Below are positions 44,911 through 56,000 of a DNA stretch of 64,000 nucleotides, piece by piece (the stretch's first letter is position 1; each line of letters opens with the position of its first letter). Source of the stretch: Camellia lanceoleosa (taxonomy: Eukaryota; Streptophyta; Magnoliopsida; Ericales; Theaceae); assembly GCA_025200525.1 (NCBI GenBank), contig CM045762.1, forward strand, positions 128,949,679 through 129,013,678. Reading direction: 5' to 3'. The translations under genes and the position numbers were made by a program. The notes below the pieces were generated by a model. The model worked only from the letters and a program-made list of their open reading frames with translations, was not told where the DNA came from and did no database searches.

Positions 44911-45858
44911 TGGAGTGGATCAATGTTTGACTCAGATTTTGATGAGTTAACCCGTTAGCAAAGAGTCTATGCATCTCTGTAAGAGAGCTTGAATTTGGTT
45001 CTTTTCACTTGTGTATGTCTTTGCTTCTTATGTGTTTAGGGTCTTTTTTATATTTGTTGAGTTTGTTTATATTAGTGGATTTATGTTGGACAATTTTTTC
45101 ACACTTGAATGTTTTGATGAGCTAAAAATGTCAGCATCAGCGGCACTGATAAATTGATAATCATTAAAAAGAAGAAACAACCATAATTTTATGGACATCA
45201 TATTTTATCCCCAAAAAAATATAGAAAATAAAATTTAACAATGTACCAATAGAATCTACCTACAAAATTCTTGAAACTATACATAGTCCTGAAAGATACA
45301 TACGGTATGCATTAAAAATTTCTGTCACAATGATTTATAACTTCTACGAATTAGGATCATAACCAAAGCCAAAGTGATTCACTTCAAAAGCACCACAAAA
45401 ACTTCACAACCAAGGCCATTTTAGCTCATAATAAAACAGCACAAAGCCTCGTAATCAAAATCCCACAAAGCCTCATAACCAAACACACCTTGAAAACCAC
45501 ATTTGCAATCAAGAATTAATCATACTTACAAAACTCTTAATCAATGCATTATAAATAAATAGAGTAGAAGGTTTTTTTTTCCCCTATTTTTCATTATTCT
45601 TCATAAATTTTTCTACAAATTCAAAAGTCAAAAAACAACCTAAAAATACTTCCCAACAAAAAAAAAAACTTACTTTTTTTTTAAAATAAAAAAAGGCATT
45701 ATTATAGTAACTAAGAAGTAAGGCCACAAGGTTGGTAAAAGTGTGATCCATCAGCATCTAGTGTGGCTTCCACTATCATCCTTTTAAAAAGTTTGAATTC
45801 TCCATTTCCATTATAAGTGCTTCATAATGGGAAGGAACAAAGTAAAGCCACAGAAGCC
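44911..45858. other. Intergenic region, tandem kinase to RALF
   Basis: Holds the kinase 3' UTR and the RALF upstream region. Short similar words ACAAAGCCTC and ATAACCAAA recur at 45380-45490. A TATA-like TTTTAAAAAG is at about 45782-45791, about 70 bp before the chosen RALF start. Nothing else is recognised. Confidence 0.5.
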
Positions 45859-46209
45859 ATGGAAACAAGCCCTACCATTATACCTCTCCATCTCTACTTT
45901 CTTCTACTCCTTTGCCTTCTCTGTCTTGATGTTTCTCTGTCTATGACCAGTGATGCAATTGTACAATGCAACAGATCGATAGCAGAGTGTAATGTCGACT
46001 TGGAGATGGTGATGGAGTCAGAGGTAAGCCGAAGGTTTCTGGAGACGAAGAAGTACATATCACCAGGAGCTTTAAAGAGAAATCAACCAGTATGCAATGG
46101 TGGTGCAAATGGTGAAGCTTACAGTAAGACTAGTGGTTGTCTTCCACCACAATCTAACCCTTATAGTAGAGGTTGCTCCAAATATTATCGTTGTAGGGGT
46201 GATTCATGA
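45859..46209 (+). CDS. RALF: RALF (rapid alkalinization factor) peptide precursor
   Basis: 116 residues, intronless. Residues 1-28 form a hydrophobic signal peptide (LHLYFLLLLCLLCLDVSLS). The dibasic processing site RRFL (58-61) matches the RRXL motif cut by subtilase S1P. The mature part has YIS (66-68, where many RALFs have YISY), four Cys (79, 94, 106, 112) expected to form two disulfides, and the NPYSRGCSKYYRCR end typical of the family. RALFs are secreted peptides bound by CrRLK1L receptors with LLG co-receptors and by LRX proteins. An in-frame upstream ATG at 45817 would put 14 polar residues before the signal peptide, so 45859 is preferred. It lies 948 bp after the tandem kinase, on the same strand. 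Confidence 0.95.
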   Translation: METSPTIIPLHLYFLLLLCLLCLDVSLSMTSDAIVQCNRSIAECNVDLEMVMESEVSRRFLETKKYISPGALKRNQPVCNGGANGEAYSKTSGCLPPQSNPYSRGCSKYYRCRGDS

Positions 46210-48188
46210 TCCACCAAGGTTAGCCTTGTGCATAAGCGCACAAATCACTGCTAAAAGCCCCAATTTTTTACTCATAAATAGAATAAAATTATCCTTTTAA
46301 TCCTCATTCAAATGAGGGTCTCTATTCAAGTCCAACATCCAAAGAGCCATTTCATTTACATTTAGCAAGAAAAGAATGGAATCTAAAATTCAAGATTGAA
46401 CAGATTAGACATGTTATTAGTTGAAAGTGATATATAGATGAGTTTTTTTTTTTTTTTTAACATATATAGAGATGAGTTTCATAGTAATTTTTCACTGGAT
46501 CTAGTTCATTTTTATATTATGACTTTGGAATTTGTTTTTGGCTTTTTTTTTTACTCTTGTTATAAACTAGATTTTGCTAAACTATGAAACAAGACCGGAT
46601 TTTATCTTTTTGAGTTCTTATAATGATTTCTTCAGATCTTAATGTACGGAAGCAAATTTTAGCATATAATTTAAGTAATTATATATACAAGTAAATTTTC
46701 TGTGGATGTGAGCACTTGTTATTTACTCACAATTTTTTCAAATTTTTTTTTTATGAATATGTATGAAGAATCCATCATAAAAGTTTGCTTAGGAACCAAA
46801 AAACTCATGCTGTCACTACCCATGTTGCATTCCACTTTTTGATCAATTTGACATTTTGACATTAGTTGATCTCATTTTTCATGTCAAGTAAATGGACAGA
46901 AGGTTCAAACCATGTAACTCAACTTTTGGGAAACATCTGATGAATAAGTATTTTGAAAGTTGTGAGACCTTCATACAAAATCAAACTAAATCTAAATCAA
47001 ATTTCTTATGTTCCAATCATGTAGGATCAACTACATAAATCCTCTTTCACCATTTGATTTATCTCATATTAGGATTCGTATCTAATGGGGATTTTTGTGT
47101 TGATTGTTAGGTTACTTAACAATTTATAGTTGTATTCTCAGGTTGCTTGGTAGATTAAATCAGTAAAAAGAAAGATTTTAAATTTAGCATTCTTTTACAT
47201 CAATTTACTTAATTAGAGGGCCAAAAAAATATGAATAATTAGTGTAACATTTAACCATAAGAACTTATCAAAGGATAGGTCCTAGCATAAGTTTGTTAAC
47301 CCACATTAAAAACTGTATGGGGAGATTAAAAGTCTTAAAATTATCATCTATTGTCAGATGGCCTCACCCTTATATTTAAGATGCGCAAGGGTGTCAATGG
47401 TGTGTTTAGCTGTTAGGCAAATTTTTTCTTTTTTTTTTCTTTTTTCAATCTTTAAAACATCATCTTTCATTCTATGCATCCAATCTCTATAAATTTGATA
47501 TTTATGAAATTTATTTATCGAGATCAAACAAATAAGACTCATATTGAATAAGAAATTATGTAAAAATAAAAATAAAAAACTGAGAAATTACTCAAAACTG
47601 TGAAATTTCTCAATTCAAATCAAAACAGTGAAACTTTTCAATTGCAAAACAGGAGAAATTTCTCAAAACTACTAAACTTCCACCAATTCACAATTTTTCA
47701 CAGTTTGCAAGAAAAAAATGGGTCAAACACCACTCAATAAGTCTCCAATATGTCATCCAATGCTTTGCTAACTTCATCCTATGAGTAAAGACTGTTAGAT
47801 TCAAGCTTGTTCAGCTTATCAAGAACCTGTCGCGGCACATGTATGGGCTTTTCTTGGTGTTGCTCATGTAGGCTCTTGTATGGTGTTAGTGACGAAAACT
47901 GGATGGCAATATATGATATGCATTGACTACCTCAATTTGTTTAGGACATGATGGCAAAGGTATTCAATATGCTAGTTTACCTAAAAAACACAGCTCTTCG
48001 CGATATGCACATCATGACAACATAATGTGCCAGTTGTGCGGCAGACGATAAGCATCAGCAACTACCTCAATTCGTTTTAGGACAAGATGGGAAAGTTATT
48101 CAATGTGCTAGTTCATCATAACAACACAAATGTCTCAAACCTTGCAAGATTCTAATTACCGTAGACAACTAGCAAGGTTGTTATTGAC
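46210..48188. other. Intergenic region after RALF
   Basis: AT-rich and non-coding. An imperfect direct repeat of about 65 bp (ACTACCTCAATT...GCTAGTT) occurs at about 47928-47976 and 48063-48115. Otherwise nothing is recognised. Confidence 0.5.
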
Positions 48189-48191
48189 TAA

Positions 48192-48384
48192 GGGTTGTTT
48201 GGTGTAGGTTATCTAAGCTGCTTATATCCTTTAGTGCAACTTCTGATTACAACTTATAAGGTAGAAATAACTTGAATAAGGTAAAAAAAAGTTGATCATC
48301 TAGAAGTTGGGAGAATGGTACTTTTGACTTTCTGCTTTCTAATTATCAACTTTTAACTTAGAATAAACTACACCAAACAGGCCC
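48192..48384. mobile_element. Tourist-like MITE
   Basis: 193 bp with inverted ends GGGTTGTTTGGTGTAG and CTACACCAAACAGGCCC, flanked by TAA on both sides. Confidence 0.8.
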
Positions 48385-48540
48385 TAAGGATTTTAATAGG
48401 TGAGGGACTATCTTTTGTCAACTTGAAATGAAGGGACCAAAACAAGGTAATACACGTTTGATTTGCATTAGCACGATATGCCAATGAGTATTTTGGTCAT
48501 TTGGTTACATTCATGCACTAAAAACTTGAGGTGAAACTTA

Positions 48541-48798
48541 GGCCTCATTTGGAAACTTAACTATTTTAGTTGACTTTTTAGCTATTTTTTGAGAAAAAAA
48601 AAATTAAAAAGAAAATTGAGTTTGGAATGATTTGTAGATTTTTTTTTTTTTTTTTTTTTTGTAGTTTAATAGATGATTGTGAAAAAAAATGATTGATTGA
48701 TGTGTAGGATGTAACATTTTGTCTTATTAACTATTTTAACTTTTTTTTTTTTTTTATATTGGCTATTTTAGCCAAAAAAGTTGTTCCCAAATAGGGCC
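48541..48798. mobile_element. Tourist-like MITE
   Basis: 258 bp with inverted ends GGCCTCATTTGGAAAC and GTTCCCAAATAGGGCC, flanked by TTA. Contains T-runs at about 48641-48660 and 48741-48755. Confidence 0.82.
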
Positions 48799-49079
48799 TT
48801 AATGTTATATAAGTACATTATACAAGAACACGTTTAAAATCCTAAAAAACACATTAAAAAATATCAATATTCACAGTTCCGTTTTTCTCCTTTAACCTCT
48901 CACAAGATGAGTTTGAATACCATTACTAGAAAAAATGGTACCTATAAGATAAAGTGAGATACGGGCCATTCCAATTTCCATGTACCATATTGCTTTGTCA
49001 TATAAAATGGCAACATTGGCAGCCAAAGGGTGGCGAGAGCAAGACAAGAAATCAATCAATCTACTACAAATTCCTTTAT

Positions 49080-51480
49080 TTTAATAGATATCCTCGCCCA
49101 TTTTTTTTGTCCAACCTAGAATCAAATCTATGCCTTCATGTTGGGTGTCTTTTGTTTCTCCTAGTTATCAAACGAAGACGTGTCTTGTTGTCTACATCTA
49201 CTACTTCTAACTCAAGAACACATTCTCCAGAGGGGGCCCTCTTCCTTAGGAGTCATTTCTGTTAGCAATGGACTACCTTCTGAGATTGTTAGCAGTCTCG
49301 ACATTCCTTTTCTTTACCAGCACGATGTCGTCAAATAAAAGGATGTCTTTTCTTGCCATTCCCCATTCTCAAACTTCTACTTGTGAGGGCCTGAGCCATG
49401 GGATTGGATAACAAAACTGTTCTTGGACATTGTTTTTCTTCTTCCTAAGCCTACACCACGAGGTGAGACAAAAGAGAAAAAACGGGGAAGGCCTTCTTAT
49501 TTTGAGGAGAGTACTAAGTAATAAAGAGCTTGCTAGTGAAGGTCTCAGAGCAAGGAGAATAGAACAATCAACAAAAGAGAAGAGAAGAGGTCCATGATCA
49601 AAGATGCGAGAAGGTGAATCAGTAATCACTCATGCCACAACTAATGCTAATGAATCCTCCTACAATAACAAGGCAAGTTAAAAAGAAGAGATACCGATCA
49701 GTCAGAGTACTTCCCTGATAGAGCAAGTATAGCACCACCTAAACTAAACATTAGAGGTGTTTTTGCTCCCTTCACTTCCGTTTCAAAGTTAAGGACGAGC
49801 ACCCCTACCGACCAACTCCCAACTCATGGAGATGATTGTGCCTGACATCATCATCCAAAAGCTCAAACATGCCAACAGCATTCCGTTCATTTATGCAATA
49901 TTTACTCGTTTACTTGTTAGCTACCGCTGCTCCACACCCTTGCTTTCAAGGAATCTAAGGAAAGAACGTAATAAGTGGCGAACAAAGTTTACTCGCTCAG
50001 AGGAAATAAAAATTGCCTCTACCACCAAGAGAGGAAGTGAATAGTTGGCTCGAAGAGGGAAGAGATGCTCCTACTTGCTTTGCTAGAAAGTTAAGTGACT
50101 AGTTTACTGTTGAGAGGTTAAAAAAAAAATTTGAGGACAGATAGGCTAAAGAGGGCTTTAGTGCTAGCTAGTGTTAAAGAGCTTGTTGGATGACAGCAGA
50201 AAGAGCAGACTAGGCTAACTCCCACTTCTGTATTCCAGTTTACAGAAGGCAAATGGCTGGCTTGTTTGTCTAGTCCCACCTCTTCATCCTAAGCTCTTTT
50301 CATCCATACACAAGCATACTCTTCTCTCTAGTCAACTACCCTATCTCATTAGCGAAGCCAGAGTACATTAGTAGACTGCTTTCTTAGTTAGATAATTGTA
50401 TTGATAAAAATAAAATAAACCTTTTCCCCCGGAAGTCTAGGTTGCTATTCTTCAAGTTAGAGAAGAACTTCCACAATTTGGGGACTGGCTTCCAGAGACC
50501 GTTTTGGTCCACACTAGAGAATTCAGTCTCTTGGGCCGGGCTCTATTGGGCAGAGGATCACCTTTCTTTACTCGACGAGCAGGAAACAAGACACTTACAC
50601 ACTTAATTAGAGAGGTGAACCAGCATCAATTCTGAACTAGAAACAAACCCTTAGTTTTCGTATGATTAGATTAGGCCATAGCTAGATGAACCAAATTGAT
50701 CCAAAACATAGTCGGACTTGCATGTGTGTGATTGGGGCTTTTGATAAACGAGTTAAAGATACTGATGACTTGTCATCTCCTACTTGAAAGTCCTCACAAG
50801 TACCGGAAAGTGAGATGCTCTAGACTAAATTCATGAAAAAGCGAGCCCCTCTTTGAAACGTCCTTTGAACTAAATATGCAACCATAGCTCTCTTGTACCG
50901 CCAATACAAAAAGAACCAACTTTACTGCTGAGTGCCTACAATGGGAGTATTAGATTTCAAATCTTGAAAGAGCTTGACGGTTGGATTTTTTTTTTCCCAA
51001 GAGCTAAAGCACCCAAGCAAGAAAGGGAATATTCTCTAAACCAACTTCCCTAGAAGTATAACTTCCCAAGAAATTGACATCTGTCTTTTCCCAAAAACAA
51101 AGTGGATTTCTTCTCTCAGCAAAGCTATCCTCCCTAAGATTTAAAAAATGGGGCTAAACTGACAAACCTACCTCTTTCTACAAGCGCTGGAACTTGAGTA
51201 TTGAAACTGAACTACTAGCTTTCTTCGGTTCCTTCTCTAGTTTGGTTGCAGGTTCAACTCCATTGAAATCTTAACTTACAGTCGTTCCTTCCTTCACTTA
51301 CAAACCTAGAGGTCAAAATCATGATCCCATCCCTTCAACTATCAGTCCATTAACTAAGAAGGGGGCCTAGAACAAAAACTTCACCATCTTCCCCAGAACC
51401 CCCTACGTTGACACTTTCTAAAAGGGAAGTCGAATATCTGTTTTTCTTTGGCACCATCCCTGGTTCATACCAGGTGTTCA
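49080..51480. other. Unexplained block with higher GC, possible organelle-derived DNA
   Basis: This stretch is visibly less AT-rich than its surroundings and lacks their long A/T runs. It has no coding frame longer than about 90 residues, no introns and no recognised transposon ends. Texture resembles plant mitochondrial intergenic DNA, so a nuclear insertion of mitochondrial DNA is possible. No mitochondrial gene was recognised. Confidence 0.25.
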
Positions 51481-51790
51481 GAAGTGTATAATCATTTTTG
51501 CACAATGCAGCCAAAAAAAAAATCATATTTTTTAGGAAGAAAAGAACTCTTTCCTATTTTATATTTTTTTAGGGCAGTCGTCCTTCACTTTTTGGGGGGC
51601 TAGGAGCATATGAAGCCTTACTTCTTGGCGGGCAACAATTAATAGTTTTGCTGCAAACCTGGAGTATGGCTATGCAGCAAACGTGCACCTGCTTGAAAGT
51701 GAGGAGTTTGGCACGTTTGAAAACACATAGGCTGAATGCTAATTTTGTTGTTGAAACCAAAGCCCAAGTAGGCCGCCGCCTAACCACAGC

Positions 51791-52040
51791 TTTTTTTTTT
51801 TTTTTTTTTTTCGGACAGATAAAAAAGATTGCATTATTAAAAACTAAGAAGTTACATGTTGGCAGTACTCAACACCCCTAACATCTTCAAATAATTGGAA
51901 TGAGATACAACCCGGAATAGTAGAAAAAACAGTGAAGAACCATTTTGATTAAAACCTTCTATTGATAATATGCCTGAACACTTGTTTCCCTCATGATTGT
52001 TGTCCATAGACTGACAATTTTTTAAGAGAATCATGCCAAC
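51791..52040 (-). mobile_element. Poly(A)-tailed retroposon fragment
   Basis: On the minus strand the sequence ends TTTTTTATCTGTCCG followed by 23 A. The flanks read CTAACCACAGCT by the tail and CCAACCACAACT near 52037-52048, a possible imperfect target duplication. This fits a short 5'-truncated LINE or SINE copy. The body does not code for a recognised domain. Confidence 0.45.
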
Positions 52041-52048
52041 CACAACTG

Positions 52049-52977
52049 TATTCCAAATCCAGGTTGGTTAAAAAAATAAAAAAAATTAACGAACAAAATG
52101 TCTAATTCCAAAACCCTCACTCATCACAAAATTAGGTTCACCTAGATGAATCATGTTCCTCGAATCCAAACTATGAATCAGGTTGAACATGTTACAGAAG
52201 AGCAAGAGTAAACCACAATATTTTATCCGCTCAGGACACATACATCAATTTTGTGCTGTAACATTGTCAAATTTGACCCTCATATATGAACCTAGGTCAC
52301 AATTTGACTAGACAAACCCTTCATCTAGTAAATCAAAATCTACTTAAAATGAAGCTTCTAGACCTTTCAAACATTGAAGGAACGACCACGACTTGAGCAA
52401 CCAGGTTAGTTGCCATAACACCTGCAGAAAGAGGACTGTCTTACCAATACCCATACCATACAAGCTTACTACAAAATGTATTCGGGAGGCACCTACCAGC
52501 TTGTAAGAGTAAAGCACAAAAACAAAAGACAAAAAAAGGAAATAATTTGGAGGGAAATAAAATAAAAAGAACAAGAACTGAGGAGCCTCAAAATACATGC
52601 ATGATGTCTTTATATGCTTGAATAGACAAGTTGATATGATTCTTGCTATTGTCTCACCAGAAGATTGCAATATGAACACTGATACCATGTTGAATTATTG
52701 GCCATCAACTCATCTAAAAGCTTAGAGAGAGGGCTACCTTATTTTATCCTCAATGGTCCAACTATTCACAAAGTTTTCTAGACAGACTCACATTCAAAAT
52801 TTTGGTGGCCAAGAACATTAAACATCAAAGGAATGGGATCTGTACTTCAACTAAACATTATTGGATCACGTCAACAAACATTCAAAGCTGAACATGCTTA
52901 TATCCCATAATTCTTCATCATCAAAGATAACTATATTCCTTGGTGACTCTACATGTTCAGTAATGATAAACTTGCTC
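52049..52977 (-). other. Region downstream of GRXS15, including its 3' UTR
   Basis: No coding frame is recognised. The part next to 52978 should hold the 3' UTR of the minus-strand GRXS15 gene, whose polyadenylation site cannot be fixed from sequence alone. Confidence 0.5.
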
Positions 52978-53031
52978 TTAATTCTCCTGGTTGGCTGCAA
53001 TATCTTTAAGCATTTCCTTCAACTCGCCAGT
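52978..53031 (-). CDS. GRXS15: GRXS15 exon 6 and stop
   Basis: 18 codons, [17 protein letters not shown] then TAA at 52978-52980. Acceptor ATGTAG. Intron 5 is only 71 bp. Confidence 0.94.
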   Translation of the reverse strand, partial: TGELKEMLKDIAANQEN

Positions 53032-56000
53032 CTACATGACAGACCAAACCATTAAAGCAATGTATACCAGGCTAAAGAATAACAATTTTGGTATGAGAAT
53101 ACCTGGTGCATGTTGAGAATGATGTCTGATCCTCCAACAAACTCCCCCTTGATGAATATCTGTGGAAACGTGGGCCAGTTGCTGCAATGAAAGACCATGG
53201 GACAAATTGAAACAATTACAAACTAGACATTTTTTTATCAACGTTTTGGACCAAAATGGTTGCTTAGGTAAAGACCAACAGCAACTCCGTTTGCAAATGT
53301 TGTTTCTCAGTAATTTGCATCAATTAATCAGGAGTCATGACAACTGAGCTTAATAGCTTATTCTCACAAATGATCCCAACAACGTGCAACGGACACACAG
53401 GCAACCTTGCGGATATATATATGATGCAACCACATCCTGAAAAATTCAATCAAGATTTGGCCATATATATAAAACAACAAATGAAGTACCATTAAAAAAA
53501 GAAGGGCAAATTACAACAACCTCCCCTAACTATTGCCCAAATAACAACCGGCCCAATAGTATGGAGAAATGAGACCGGCATCCCCTAATGCGCCTCAAAA
53601 GTTAACTCCGTAAATAGAAAATGTGAAGTGATAAAAATGCCCTCTCTCTAGGGGTGTAATTTTGGCCCAGCCCGAGTCGGCCCCCCATCAAGGCTGTCAA
53701 GTTCCCGCCAAAAATCGGGCCAAGCCCCTTGTGCAAAATCTTGGCCTACTGGGTAATCAAGTCGGGGGTGGGCTTGACTTTTTTAGTTTAAAAAAACAAA
53801 AAACAAAAAACAAAAATAGCTTAAAAATTAAGTTAGGTGTCGGGCGGGTCAAGCCTTAGATTGGGCCAATGGGCCTTGGGCTAGGCCGGGCCAAAAAACC
53901 CATGGCCCATGCCCTAGCCTCAGGGGATATGGGCAGGCCTGGTCTGGCCTTAGGCTGACAAGCCATTTTTACACCCTACCTCTCTCTATCTTTCTCACCT
54001 TCCTCCACCACACTCCTCTACCCCAAGCCTCTTCTTAAAGCATAGCCCTCTCCTCCACCCTACCTCACCCTCCAATTCTCCCCTATAACAATCCAACACC
54101 GACCACTGCCACCACACACAAAGAACAACAAAACCAAAAATCAATACAATACACAACAAAATCAAAACAATACAAAACATAATCAAGCCAAAAAAAAATC
54201 CGTAAGTCAAGAAATCAAGGAAAAAAAAACATATCAAACGTGTTCAATTGATAAAGGTAAGGGGGGCTTTGGAGTTAGAAGGTGTTGGATAATGGCGCTA
54301 GGGTTGGGGTCGCAGCTAGGATTGTGCTGGAGGCGGCATTGGAGGGCCATGGAAGACAATGGGGTTTGACATGGAGGCCATTGGTGATCATCATCAGCAT
54401 GAACCTAGAGCCAAGCTATCTATCTCTCGTTTGTATCTAGGCGAGAAGGTTGGGTGGCAAGCACATTAAGGTGAGAGGTTGGTGGCAGCACGATGGAATT
54501 GAGGGAAGGAAAGGCATGGTGTTTGGGGAGCTGAGGCAGCGGCATGAGGGAAAGGATCGTTGGGGGCAGTGGGGTGGGGTGGGAGGTAGACGTGGCAGGG
54601 GAAGGGGGAACGTAAAAAGACGGGAATAGATGGGGAAGAAAAGTAGAAGTGACTGAAAGTAAACTGGTAAAGGTTAAAGAGTTGACCCATTTCTTGAAGG
54701 GTAAAAATAGAAAATTTAATCCAAAAATTATCGACATCATAATATTCCATCCATCTCTCTTTCTTGACACCTAACAGCGAGGCACTCAATGATATGCCTA
54801 CTCAAATGTTAGGGAAGTCAATGTCATTGTCCTATGCTAATGGGATCAGTATCTATGAAACAGTGACACTTCAAAATAGGTGTTGTAGTTGTGTCCATTT
54901 TTTTTAGGGTACACAATAGGGGTGCGTGTAAACATGGCAAGAGACACGTTAGACATGGTGGGACACAATTTGGGACACGACAAGTCTTATTTTAATTTTT
55001 CAAAGCTAATTTCTAGGGTCATATTACAATATTTGGAAACAAAAGGATTGGTTTTTTAAAAAAAATAAAAATCATATGAAATCATCGGCAATGTAACACA
55101 CATCTAAAACACATTTGTGAAGTGGAGAAACAACCTTCTAACAATCCTTGGAGCCTAATGCAGCACAGATTTAGGGGTTGTTTGGAAAGTGCTAGACTAG
55201 TATACTTTTTGACTTTTTACGAAAAAATGTGAAATGTGGGTTGGGGTTGAAGTGATGTACTAAAGAGGTGATGTGACCCAAATAAGAGGTGATATGATCC
55301 AAATAAGATAATTGTTTAGCGCATGCCAAACAAAGCCTTAGTCGCTGGTTAATTAAAATTTAGTTTTTTTATGTTAAATTAGTGTTGGTTTTTATTAATT
55401 TTAATTGTTTCTGAATGTAATATTTACATACAAAGCAAATAAAATATTTTTTTTACATATACCCCCATTTTATCCATGTCCTGAATTTTTTGAAATTATC
55501 ATGTCCATTGGCCTGTGTCCATATTTCCAAGGCAGTTGTAATTTGGGCAATTGTTAGGGAAGGTCCATGTAATTTCCCAAAAGATAAACATATGCCTTCA
55601 TCAATAAGGCAACAACTATAAAAGTAAACTGTTGAAATGGAAATAAATTTGATAAATGAAAAACTGCCTGAACAAGTGTTCACCGACTTTTGAAAATATT
55701 CTGGCATGGCCATGTATCCTTTAGACACTGTTGGATGGAGCATTCAATTAGATAAATTGTAACCTAACTTGAAATAACTGCTATTCAAATACATCATTAG
55801 GAAATTCATTTTAAGTTCCACTCCATGTTAATTTTAGAATAAATATACTCTATTTTTATGATATCATGTTCTTAAAACAAGTTCTCTGCCTACTTTTTCT
55901 TTTTTTACATGGATCCCCTGAGGTATCTACAAGGGAGGTCCTTGTAATTGTCAGATCCCTCAGGAGAGGTCCATGTAATTTGCCCAAAAGATAAGGAAAC

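Noticed and set aside
45817..45858. Upstream in-frame ATG for the RALF gene
   Set aside because: It would add 14 polar residues before the signal peptide. The ATG at 45859 starts directly before the hydrophobic segment.
49369..49629. Minus-strand 86-residue frame
   Set aside because: No domain, no splice context and no neighbouring exons of similar reading. It is in the unexplained block.
53995..54789. Frames of 80-116 residues in GRXS15 intron 4
   Set aside because: They overlap each other in different frames of a low-complexity C/T-rich stretch and do not join to GRXS15 splice sites.
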